DNA of 13,339 bases from Pseudobutyrivibrio sp. (GTDB lineage: Bacteria; Bacillota; Clostridia; Lachnospirales; Lachnospiraceae): positions 1-13,339 of the forward strand of contig JAFYYE010000075.1 of NCBI GenBank assembly GCA_017557715.1, written 5' to 3'. Each line of letters begins with the position of its first letter. Positions within the stretch are counted from its first letter, which is position 1. Under the pieces are notes generated by a model. That model ran no database searches. It saw only the letters and a program-made list of their open reading frames with translations, and was not told where the DNA came from. The translations under genes were made by a program, and so were the position numbers. Below, one piece after another: positions 7,415-13,339 of the stretch.

Positions 7415-9207
7415 TAAATCTCCCTAGTCTCTTTTTCAAGCCATGCGTACTCCTCTTCGCTGAGGTATGGCTTAAGTGTTTCGCGAACCATTGCGTGATA
7501 CTCGTTTAATGTCTTCTTCTCTGCCTCAGTCATCATCTCTGGGATAACTGGATCGAGGTCGATTGGGCAGTATGTGATAGCCTCGAAGTGACGGAAATCA
7601 CCGTACTCTGTAGTCTCACCTGCTACACAAAGAAGCTCGTTTTCAATACGAATTCCAAAACCGTCCTCAATGTAAAGACCTGGCTCGTCTGTTGTAATCA
7701 TACCTGGCTGAATCTCAGCAGAATTCTGTCCCTTAAGAACTCTCCAGTGGAAACGGTTTGGTCCTTCGTGAACATTTAAGATGTGGCCGACACCATGACC
7801 TGTACCACAACGATAATCAAGTCCCATATCCCAAACTGGACCACGAGAAAGAATATCAAGGTTTGCTCCTGTAACTCCCTTAGGGAAGTTTGCAGCAAGA
7901 AGTCTTAAGTGACAACGAAGAACTACTGTGTAGTACTCCTTCATCTGCTGTGTAAGCTCTCCAAGTGCAATTGTACGTGTAATATCTGTAGTACCCTCAA
8001 GGAAATGTGCACCTGAATCTACAAGTAAGAATCCTTCTGGCTTAAGTGTAGCCTCGCTACCAGCCTTTGCGCTGTAGTGCATCATTGCAGCGTTTGGTCC
8101 GTAAGCAGAGATTGTGCCAAATGAAAGCTCTACAAAATTCTCCTGCTCCTTACGGCGAGCCTCATAATAATCCGAAACTGTAATCTCAGTCATTGGCTCC
8201 TTGCCGATGTTTTCCTTAACCCACTTGATAGCCTTTGTACAAGCAACGCCATCCTTTATATGAGCCAGCTTTGTATTTTTTATTTCTGTCTCATTCTTGA
8301 TTGCACGCATAAGCTCTGATGGATTCTTGCCATCGATAATCTTTGCTGAACCCTCAAGTGCCTTAATCATATTGTAATTTACGATAGACTGATCAAGGAG
8401 AACTCTTCTGTCTGCCATATCTGCACTCTGAAGATAATGATAAATCATATCGTATGGGTAAAGCTTTACACCCTTGTCGTTTAGATAGCTCATTACCTCA
8501 GCTGGCCAATTTGTTGTGTCAGTGAAAAGAATTACGCTATCATCTGTAATAATGAGGAATGAAAGGAAAACAGGTACGCTTTCAATATCATTTCCACGAA
8601 TGTTTAAAATATAAGCAATGTCATAAAGTGCTGTAACAAGATGAGCATCAGCTCCCTGCTTTTTCATTTCCTCACGGATGCGGGAAATCTTTGAATCCAT
8701 TGTCTCACCTGAGAACTGATCCTCAAGAAGCCATGTTGTAGCCTTTGGAAGCTCTGGACGGTCTGTCCAAATCTTGTCTACCAAATCTTCTGTAGTAGCG
8801 AGCTCTCCACCCTTCTTCTGAGCGATTTCAAAGTACTTTGCAGCATTCTTAGCAGAAACACAGCGTCCATCAAATCCAAGGCATCCGCCATCTACAAAGT
8901 TCTGCTCGATAAATTCTTCTACCTCAGGGACACCTGGCTCACCGATTCTCTCTAAAATAACTTCTGAATCAGCAATCTGCTTTGCAGCCTGAACGAAATA
9001 ACGCCCATCGGCCCAAAGGTGTGCCTCCTTTAATGTGATAACTGCTGTACCAGCTGAACCGGTAAAGCCGGTCATAAAACTACGAGCCTTAAAGTGCTCT
9101 CCTACATATTCAGATGAATGAAAATCGTCTGTTGGGATGAGGTACATATCAATACCTCTCTCTTTCATTAAATCACGCAAAGCTGCGATTTTCTCATTAG
9201 TTGTCAT
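7414..9207 (-). CDS. pepP: Xaa-Pro aminopeptidase, M24B family (aminopeptidase P)
   Basis: A 597-residue three-domain aminopeptidase P of the long type (two creatinase-N-like domains, about 1-160 and 170-310, then the M24 pita-bread domain from about 315). It removes an N-terminal residue preceding proline from peptides, using a two-metal (usually Mn) site. All five metal ligands can be placed: Asp397 (LLVDSGAHF), Asp408 (GTTDITRT), His471 (GTGHGVGHI), Glu508 (TTDEPGLY) and Glu522 (IRIENELL). No signal peptide is seen, so it is cytoplasmic, probably recycling proline-containing peptides. The ATG at 9205-9207 overlaps the stop of the GH5-like gene by 4 bases (ATGA), and an AAGGAG site (9219-9224) lies inside that gene. 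The 3' end overlaps the polA start by one base. Confidence 0.96.
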   Translation of the reverse strand: MTTNEKIAALRDLMKERGIDMYLIPTDDFHSSEYVGEHFKARSFMTGFTGSAGTAVITLKEAHLWADGRYFVQAAKQIADSEVILERIGEPGVPEVEEFIEQNFVDGGCLGFDGRCVSAKNAAKYFEIAQKKGGELATTEDLVDKIWTDRPELPKATTWLLEDQFSGETMDSKISRIREEMKKQGADAHLVTALYDIAYILNIRGNDIESVPVFLSFLIITDDSVILFTDTTNWPAEVMSYLNDKGVKLYPYDMIYHYLQSADMADRRVLLDQSIVNYNMIKALEGSAKIIDGKNPSELMRAIKNETEIKNTKLAHIKDGVACTKAIKWVKENIGKEPMTEITVSDYYEARRKEQENFVELSFGTISAYGPNAAMMHYSAKAGSEATLKPEGFLLVDSGAHFLEGTTDITRTIALGELTQQMKEYYTVVLRCHLRLLAANFPKGVTGANLDILSRGPVWDMGLDYRCGTGHGVGHILNVHEGPNRFHWRVLKGQNSAEIQPGMITTDEPGLYIEDGFGIRIENELLCVAGETTEYGDFRHFEAITYCPIDLDPVIPEMMTEAEKKTLNEYHAMVRETLKPYLSEEEYAWLEKETREI

Positions 9208-10493
9208 CTTCTTTTTATCTCCTTACTATCTTTTATTTCATCCTTTTCAGGGATTTCTGCTTTTTTTCTATTTTCGGAAAGCTTATCAAAGAAATGCTTT
9301 CCCTGTTCTGACAAATCATCATAATTAAAATCATAATTTTTGTCACAGGAATGATTAATTAAAGCTGAGCCCTCATCGCTATTTGATAAGTTCCATATGC
9401 ATGATGAAAGATTATACTCATCCAATAAATCATCCCATCTTGCTGCTTCGTGTTTGTCCAAATCGCCAACACCATCAGCTGAATAATAACTGAATTGTGA
9501 AATAAATACAGGCAAACCATCCTCTAAAGCATTGCTAAGTGTATTTCTATCGCTTGACTTCTGTGTTCTAGCGTTGAAATGATATGTATACATAATATTA
9601 GTACCGAATGCATCTGAATCTAATGGATCAGCTAATGCTGAATCTAAATCAGTGCATCCTTCTGGTGTTCCAACAAGAATAAGTGCAGTTCTGTTAACAC
9701 GTCTTATTACTGGAATAACTTCTTTTGCATATGCCTTGATATCTTCCCAGGTAGTATCATCATTTGGCTCATTGCAAATTTCGTAAATGACATTATCATT
9801 TGATTCGTATTTACGAACCATCTCTCCAAAGAACTGTATAGCCTCTGATTTATACTCGTTAGGATTAGCATCGTTTAATGTGTGCCAATCTAAAATAACG
9901 TACATTTCATTATCAGTGGCTGCCTGAACTGCCTCATCAATGATTTTCTTAAGTTCCTGCTGTTTGTCAGCTCCTGCCACACAATATCCATCATAATCAC
10001 TGGTAAATAAAGCCAGTCTGATTACGTTGATTCCCAAATTTGATTTGAGAAACTTTATAGAATCTGCAGAAGCAAAATCTGGGTACCAGCTAAGATTATT
10101 AGTGCTGATGCCTGTAAGTCTTACTTCATTTCGAACTTCATCATAAAGCTTTCCATCTTCAACATGGAGAGAACCATAATAATCCAACTGACAACCTGTC
10201 TGAACAACAGCTTCATCCTCAGTCTTCTCTTCTTCCTTAGGCTCTTCTTTTTGCTCTTCCTTTGGTTCTTCTTTCTTTTCCTCAGCCTCCTGCTTTTCCT
10301 TAACAACAAGCTTAGGCTCTTCTTTTGCTGGCTCAGTAACAGCTTGCTCCTGTTCCTGCTCAGCAGTAGCTATCTGCCACGGGAATGTAACTCCGCCTTT
10401 GAAATAACTAATTGCAAATACGCCACCTACGATGGCAACTGCAAGGATGAGTACTAAAATTGCCGTTCTAAAACGTTGTTTCTTTCCAACCAT
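9204..10493 (-). CDS. Membrane-anchored GH5 (subfamily 2-like) protein, probably catalytically inactive
   Basis: A 429-residue protein starting at ATG 10491-10493, chosen for its GGAGG site 6 bases upstream. Residues 1-10 are basic, 11-31 form one membrane helix without a clear signal-peptidase site, 43-96 are a Glu/Lys/Pro-rich linker, and from about 100 to 415 there is a GH5 barrel like subfamily-2 endoglucanases (YGSLHVEDGKLYDE, GINVIRLALFTSDYDGY, YVILDWHTLND, EVIPVIR). The acid/base motif is intact (CNEPND, Glu242), as are Arg159, His204 and Asn241. However, the nucleophile motif reads FISQFS, with Gln333 (codon CAA, 9495-9497) where Glu is expected, and the usual HFY motif is HFN (Asn307). 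Family knowledge says these losses abolish retaining hydrolysis, so a carbohydrate-binding or scaffold role is inferred. It is likely the first gene of the minus-strand run. Confidence 0.88.
   Translation of the reverse strand: MVGKKQRFRTAILVLILAVAIVGGVFAISYFKGGVTFPWQIATAEQEQEQAVTEPAKEEPKLVVKEKQEAEEKKEEPKEEQKEEPKEEEKTEDEAVVQTGCQLDYYGSLHVEDGKLYDEVRNEVRLTGISTNNLSWYPDFASADSIKFLKSNLGINVIRLALFTSDYDGYCVAGADKQQELKKIIDEAVQAATDNEMYVILDWHTLNDANPNEYKSEAIQFFGEMVRKYESNDNVIYEICNEPNDDTTWEDIKAYAKEVIPVIRRVNRTALILVGTPEGCTDLDSALADPLDSDAFGTNIMYTYHFNARTQKSSDRNTLSNALEDGLPVFISQFSYYSADGVGDLDKHEAARWDDLLDEYNLSSCIWNLSNSDEGSALINHSCDKNYDFNYDDLSEQGKHFFDKLSENRKKAEIPEKDEIKDSKEIKRR
10212..10325 (-). repeat. Low-complexity Glu/Lys/Pro repeat coding for the GH5 linker
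   Basis: This DNA encodes a run of short repeats such as KEEP, KEEQ and KEEE within the GH5-like gene. It is a charged spacer between the membrane helix and the barrel, probably holding the domain away from the membrane through the cell wall. The same DNA produces a Leu/Phe-rich shadow frame on the plus strand that is not a gene. Confidence 0.8.
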
Positions 10494-10499
10494 AAGCTC

Positions 10500-10504
10500 C
10501 CTCC
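10500..10504 (-). promoter_or_regulatory. Ribosome binding site deciding the GH5-like start
   Basis: The minus strand reads GGAGG, 6 bases before the ATG at 10491-10493. The earlier in-frame ATG at 10506-10508 lies upstream of this site and has no purine-rich site of its own. Confidence 0.8.
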
Positions 10505-10555
10505 ACATATATATTTACGAACTGATTATCAATTCTTAAAAGTTTTCCATTTAAG

Positions 10556-10561
10556 ATTATA
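10556..10561 (-). promoter_or_regulatory. -10 box candidate for the GH5-pepP-polA run
   Basis: A perfect TATAAT on the minus strand, about 63 bases before the GH5-like start. The -35 position (about 10578-10584) is only a T-rich tract with poor consensus. It lies within a weak 5-base inverted repeat (ACCCT 10571-10575 / AGGGT 10584-10588), and another inverted repeat (TCTTAAA 10534-10540 / TTTAAGA 10550-10556) touches the -10 box. A promoter needing an activator at these repeats is possible but unproven. Confidence 0.45.
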
Positions 10562-10628
10562 GTACATTTCACCCTCATAAAAAAGGGTTACTATTGCCCC
10601 ATTTTTTCAAAAAAAATTCAAGTTTTTA

Positions 10629-10657
10629 TTGTGAATTCTATTGCTCCGTGGTATCAT
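10629..10657 (+). promoter_or_regulatory. Candidate promoter of the XRE gene pair
   Basis: TTGTGA (10629-10634, 4 of 6 to consensus), a 17-base spacer and TATCAT (10652-10657, 5 of 6) lie about 30 bases before the XRE start, which has a GAGGTG ribosome site at about 10678-10683. The -10 box lies inside the palindrome listed next. Confidence 0.5.
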
Positions 10658-10665
10658 ATATGATA
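10652..10665. promoter_or_regulatory. Perfect 14-base palindrome, probable XRE operator
   Basis: TATCATATATGATA is a perfect inverted repeat that covers the predicted -10 region and start point of the XRE promoter. Small XRE proteins commonly bind such dyads as dimers and repress their own promoter, so autoregulation by the 10688-10933 product is inferred. AT-rich palindromes also occur by chance. Confidence 0.5.
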
Positions 10666-10687
10666 ACTTATTTATATGAGGTGAACC

Positions 10688-10933
10688 ATGAAAAATCGTT
10701 ATTCTAACGGGGTAATTACCCCTCAAGCTCTTACAGCTCGTCAGTCTATAGCTCAGGAGCTTCGTGCCACAAGACGTCAGCTTAATCTTACCCAGGAAAT
10801 CGTAGCCCAGCGCGCGGGCACCCAAAAATCCAATATCTCCCGGATGGAGAGTGGAAAATACAATCCATCCTTGGATTTTTTGGTTAAAGTTGCTTCGTCA
10901 ATGGGAAAAACAATAGATATTCATATTAGTTAA
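10688..10933 (+). CDS. Small XRE/HTH_3 transcriptional regulator
   Basis: An 81-residue DNA-binding protein made almost wholly of one Cro/C1-type helix-turn-helix. Residues of about 18-30 form the first helix, 34-42 (LTQEIVAQRAG region) the second, 45-53 (TQKSNISRM) the recognition helix, and then MESGKYNPSLDFLVKVASSMG follows with a closing strand TIDIHIS. This form is typical of autoregulatory antitoxins of HigA type and of stand-alone repressors. The start ATG has GAGGTG close upstream. It is followed after 13 bases by an unrecognised 94-residue gene, suggesting a two-gene unit. The pair is the only plus-strand material in the window, and parts of the coding sequence are more GC-rich than the neighbours, so recent acquisition is possible. 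Whether it is an antitoxin cannot be told from sequence. Confidence 0.88.
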   Translation: MKNRYSNGVITPQALTARQSIAQELRATRRQLNLTQEIVAQRAGTQKSNISRMESGKYNPSLDFLVKVASSMGKTIDIHIS

Positions 10934-10946
10934 GAGGTCGTTTGAA

Positions 10947-11231
10947 ATGAAGAAGAAGCCTAAAATGTCGAAAAATATAGGCAAGGATATTGTGCTTTGT
11001 GAGACTACAAATCGCATAGTCTCCAATCGCACATCCGATTTATTACTTGAGCAGTCAGTGCCATTTTCAAAAAATTGGCACCGTGTTCCTTTCTTCCGCA
11101 GAAGAAATTACAACGGCGCCAACAAAGTCTGTGTTATTTCTATCAATCGCACTCAGTATAGCCACGCAAGACGCGTTCTATCACTTTTAGAAGAAAGAGA
11201 CTATAACAGACTGCTTTTAAATGTTATTTAA
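10947..11231 (+). CDS. Unrecognised small basic protein paired with the XRE regulator
   Basis: A 94-residue protein I do not recognise. It is strongly basic (8 Lys and 11 Arg against 7 Asp/Glu), with a Lys-rich start (MKKKPKMSKN), a central HRVPFFRRRNYNGANK stretch, a predicted strand KVCVISINRTQ and a helix YSHARRVLSLLEERDYNRLL. There are two Cys, at 18 and 62. There is no signal peptide or membrane helix, so it is probably cytoplasmic and could bind nucleic acid. A GAGG ribosome site at 10934-10937 lies 9 bases before the ATG, and the gene begins 13 bases after the XRE stop, so co-transcription is likely. The placement would suit a toxin or an accessory of the regulator, but no toxin family is recognisable. 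Its stop overlaps the stop of the convergent phosphofructokinase gene by 4 bases. Confidence 0.7.
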   Translation: MKKKPKMSKNIGKDIVLCETTNRIVSNRTSDLLLEQSVPFSKNWHRVPFFRRRNYNGANKVCVISINRTQYSHARRVLSLLEERDYNRLLLNVI

Positions 11232-12460
11232 AAATGTTTGCCTTCGCATTCGCGAGAAACATATACTGGAAGACCATCCTTGTACTCCACATCTGGAAGT
11301 CCAATTACAAGTGGCTTCAAGTACATCACCATATCTGAGGTTACTCCATTGTGCTCAGGATTAATCCAATCCTGTGGCACTTCCTTAGCCTCATTGGCAA
11401 TATCATGAATCTTCGCATAATTAAGCTTAATTTCATAAGGTACATTACTTACGCGCTCCATAGTTACCATCGCGCCAGTAACGCCTTCTTCTGCAATATC
11501 AACAGCCTTTTTGCCGATAGCTTCTGACTCGTTGATATCTGTAAGACTGGACATATGTGCAGCTGCACGCTGAAGAACATTGACTTCGATAGAGCGAACC
11601 TTAACCCCCAATTTTTCCTTAACAAGGTACTCTAAAGTCTTTCCTGCGCCTGAAAGCTGTGCATGTCCAAAATTGTCTAATGTGCCTGTAGATGCTGAGA
11701 TGTACTCTCCTTCTGCATCTCTGATTCCCTCAGAAACAGCAACAACGATGTTGTTCTTTTCCTTGAGAAGGCCTGCCAAATCTCTGATAAACTGTTCCTT
11801 ATCAAATGGAACCTCTGGTAAATAAATGAGATCCGGGCCATCGCAACACTCATTCTTAGCAAGAGCAGTTGCGGCTGTAAGCCATCCTGCATCACGTCCC
11901 ATCACTTCGATGATTGTAACACTAGGATTGTCGTAAATCTGAGCATCGAAGATAACTTCCATTGTGGATGTAGCAATGTATTTTGCAGCTGAGCCGAAAC
12001 CTGGTGTGTGATCAGTAACACAAAGATCATTGTCGACTGTCTTTGGTACACCTACGAATCTGATATTTGAACCAATCTTTGTAGCATAAGCAGAAAGCTT
12101 ATCCACTGTATCCATAGAATCATTTCCACCAATATAGAAAAATGCTTCAATGTCATACTTTTTAAACTGTTCAAAAAGGGAATCATAGATAGGATCATTT
12201 GAGTCTACACTAGGTAGCTTAAAGCGGCATGAGCCGAGATACATTGCAGGAGTTGTTTTGAGACGCTTCAGGAAGCGAGGGTCTTTTGCTACAACAGAAG
12301 TGAGGTCGATAACATTGTCATTCTTGATTCCAAGAATGCCATTGATAGAACCGTAAATCTTGTCATATCGTGAGCCAAGTGTTCCCTCGATTACACCAGC
12401 AAGACTGGCGTTGATAGCCACAGTAGGGCCACCTGATTGAGCTACAAGAACATTTCCCAT
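11228..12460 (-). CDS. pfp: Pyrophosphate-dependent 6-phosphofructokinase
   Basis: A 410-residue phosphofructokinase, longer than the 320-residue ATP-dependent bacterial enzymes. It interconverts fructose 6-phosphate and fructose 1,6-bisphosphate in glycolysis, using PPi as the likely phosphoryl donor. The donor is read from two positions: GGND (111-114) has Asp where ATP enzymes have Gly in GGDG, and PKTVDND (139-145) has Lys140 where ATP enzymes have Gly. Both are the known PPi signature, although the first motif has Asn instead of the usual first Asp. The catalytic Asp lies in TVDND, and MGRDAGW (187-193) binds sugar phosphate. The start ATG (12458-12460) has a GGGAGG ribosome site about 10 bases upstream, inside an inverted repeat. 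The gene lies 113 bases after recJ and could be read separately from the candidate promoter there. Confidence 0.94.
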   Translation of the reverse strand: MGNVLVAQSGGPTVAINASLAGVIEGTLGSRYDKIYGSINGILGIKNDNVIDLTSVVAKDPRFLKRLKTTPAMYLGSCRFKLPSVDSNDPIYDSLFEQFKKYDIEAFFYIGGNDSMDTVDKLSAYATKIGSNIRFVGVPKTVDNDLCVTDHTPGFGSAAKYIATSTMEVIFDAQIYDNPSVTIIEVMGRDAGWLTAATALAKNECCDGPDLIYLPEVPFDKEQFIRDLAGLLKEKNNIVVAVSEGIRDAEGEYISASTGTLDNFGHAQLSGAGKTLEYLVKEKLGVKVRSIEVNVLQRAAAHMSSLTDINESEAIGKKAVDIAEEGVTGAMVTMERVSNVPYEIKLNYAKIHDIANEAKEVPQDWINPEHNGVTSDMVMYLKPLVIGLPDVEYKDGLPVYVSRECEGKHF

Positions 12461-12468
12461 AATAAAAT

Positions 12469-12499
12469 ATCCTCCCTATAAAGTATTTCTAAGGAGGAT
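12469..12499 (-). promoter_or_regulatory. Inverted repeat covering the pfp ribosome site
   Basis: Read on the minus strand, ATCCTCCTTA (12499-12490) can pair with TAGGGAGGAT (12478-12469) over 10 positions, one of them a U-G pair, with an 11-base loop. The 3' arm contains the GGGAGG ribosome site of pfp, so in a transcript coming from upstream the site would be masked. If transcription starts at the promoter listed next, the 5' arm is mostly lost and the repeat could act only as a DNA site. Confidence 0.45.
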
Positions 12500-12526
12500 T
12501 TTATCATAGATTTAATTTTTTATGAA
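12498..12526 (-). promoter_or_regulatory. Candidate pfp promoter
   Basis: The minus strand has TTCATA (12521-12526, 4 of 6), a 17-base A/T-rich spacer and TAAAAT (12498-12503, 5 of 6), which would give a leader of about 30 bases before pfp. The spacer between recJ and pfp is AT-rich throughout, so a chance match is possible. No terminator hairpin is seen after recJ. Confidence 0.45.
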
Positions 12527-12573
12527 CCGAATTTTTGCGATGTTTCTATAAGAATACTAAATTGGGTTTAAAG

Positions 12574-13339
12574 TTATTTAAAGTTCTCAATCATTATCTG
12601 AATGCTTCTATTTCCGCGGAATTCATTGATAGTTGGCTCGTAAATAATATTCATATTTACGCTTGTTGTTTGGCCTGCGCACACTTGATTCCATGAATCA
12701 GGACCAAACTTATCAATAATTGCGGATTCGAATTCTGGAACATTTCTAAAAAGCATGGCAGTCATAGTGCCACCGTTTTCAGTGCCTACTGTAAGTCTTA
12801 AATACTGACCTTCCTTACCTATATAAGCAGCCTTAAGGATAGGAACATTTCTAAGAGCAAATAAAGGCTTTGTGTTTCCAGTGCCAAAAGGAGCCAGCAT
12901 ATCAAGACTATCTATAAGTTCCTCTGTAATATATGACAATGGCATATCGCAATCGATTTTAATAACCTCCTGCATGTCATCCTCAGTCAAAGTGCATCGC
13001 TCGTTAAGTCGAGTGCGAAGCTCGTCTATCTTTTCAGTTGGTAGAGAAACTCCTGCTGCCATAGGGTGCCCACCAAACTTCGTAAATACGTCCTTAACGC
13101 CTGTAAGCTCTTCGAACATGTTGTATGCAGGGATAGAACGTCCACTTCCCTTCGCCCCATCTTCTGCATCTGTAATCACAAGAACAGGCTTGCTGTACAT
13201 CTCACGAATTCTACCAGCCACAATTCCCGCAAGGGACTCATGCAGTTCTGGAAGGTATACCACCAAAACTCTGTCGTTAATCAATTCGCTATTTTCAATC
13301 ATATCCCTTGCCTTGTCGATACCAAGCTGGGTCATGTTC
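12574..13339 (-). CDS. recJ: Single-stranded-DNA exonuclease RecJ (C-terminal part)
   Basis: The frame is open through the right edge, so the 5' half is outside the window; about 255 of the usual 560-600 residues are present. RecJ degrades single-stranded DNA 5' to 3' in recombination and repair. The visible portion starts near the end of the DHH core, continues with HESLAGIVAGRIREMY, GSGRSIPAYNMFE and the DHHA1 signature FGGHPMAAGVS, and then an OB-like domain with APFGTGNTKPLFAL and a C-terminal strand-rich segment ending RSIQIMIENFK. The DHH catalytic motifs would lie upstream and cannot be checked. The ATG at 13333-13335 is internal, not the start. Just after the stop, AACTTTAAA occurs twice in tandem, with no evident role. 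Confidence 0.93.
   Translation of the reverse strand, partial: NMTQLGIDKARDMIENSELINDRVLVVYLPELHESLAGIVAGRIREMYSKPVLVITDAEDGAKGSGRSIPAYNMFEELTGVKDVFTKFGGHPMAAGVSLPTEKIDELRTRLNERCTLTEDDMQEVIKIDCDMPLSYITEELIDSLDMLAPFGTGNTKPLFALRNVPILKAAYIGKEGQYLRLTVGTENGGTMTAMLFRNVPEFESAIIDKFGPDSWNQVCAGQTTSVNMNIIYEPTINEFRGNRSIQIMIENFK

Noticed and set aside
10164..10457. Plus-strand reading frame rich in Leu and Phe opposite the GH5-like gene.
   Set aside because: It is the reverse reading of the Glu/Lys/Pro linker codons; its hydrophobicity is a by-product and it has no credible ribosome site.
10494..10508. Upstream in-frame start adding five residues to the GH5-like protein.
   Set aside because: The GGAGG site lies after it and correctly serves the ATG at 10491-10493.
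10571..10588. ACCCT/AGGGT hairpin between the divergent genes as a terminator.
   Set aside because: Only five pairs, no proper T-run after it, and it lies upstream of both divergent genes where a terminator is not expected.
13333..13335. ATG as the start of the right-edge gene.
   Set aside because: The frame stays open to the edge and the protein is clearly the C-terminal part of RecJ, so the true start is outside.

Overview
The window looks like a chromosomal segment from a low-GC anaerobic Firmicute, most likely a Lachnospiraceae of the Butyrivibrio/Pseudobutyrivibrio/Roseburia type. This is judged from protein flavour: a pyrophosphate-type phosphofructokinase, a GH5 subfamily-2-like protein, a long FtsA-like ATPase, strong AGGAGG-type ribosome sites and AT-rich spacers. 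Species cannot be fixed from the sequence alone.

Layout, in order of transcription. Almost everything is on the minus strand. At the right end are the 3' half of recJ (12574-13339, cut by the edge) and a pyrophosphate-dependent phosphofructokinase gene (11228-12460). Then come the only two plus-strand genes: an 81-residue XRE repressor (10688-10933) and a 94-residue, very basic protein I do not recognise (10947-11231), whose end overlaps the end of the phosphofructokinase gene by 4 bases. Divergent from that pair starts a long minus-strand run: membrane-anchored GH5-like protein (9204-10493), Xaa-Pro aminopeptidase (7414-9207), DNA polymerase I (4709-7414), DUF975 membrane protein (3708-4610), dephospho-CoA kinase coaE (3114-3704), FtsA-like ATPase with a long C-terminal extension (1003-3090), WalJ-type metallo-hydrolase (91-891) and the start of an ACT-domain protein (1-78, cut by the edge). 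Spacing is very tight at several joints (4-base overlap, 1-base overlap, 3-base gap), so at least parts of this run are co-transcribed. A candidate internal promoter lies before the DUF975 gene, and a 111-base spacer precedes walJ. No stretch over 300 bases lacks a gene. I see no tRNA, rRNA, CRISPR or insertion sequence.

Most of the content is housekeeping (replication and repair, CoA synthesis, glycolysis, peptide turnover, division or shape). The points worth a second look are these: (1) the GH5-like protein keeps the acid/base Glu but has Gln at the nucleophile position and Asn in place of the active-site Tyr, so it is probably a surface-anchored pseudo-glycosidase; (2) the XRE gene with its unrecognised basic partner, driven by a promoter whose -10 box lies in a perfect 14-base palindrome; (3) a 10-base inverted repeat that includes the phosphofructokinase ribosome site; (4) the FtsA-like protein whose C-terminal half looks like repeated beta-grasp-type modules; (5) a GC-rich spacer before walJ that resembles a decayed dispersed repeat.
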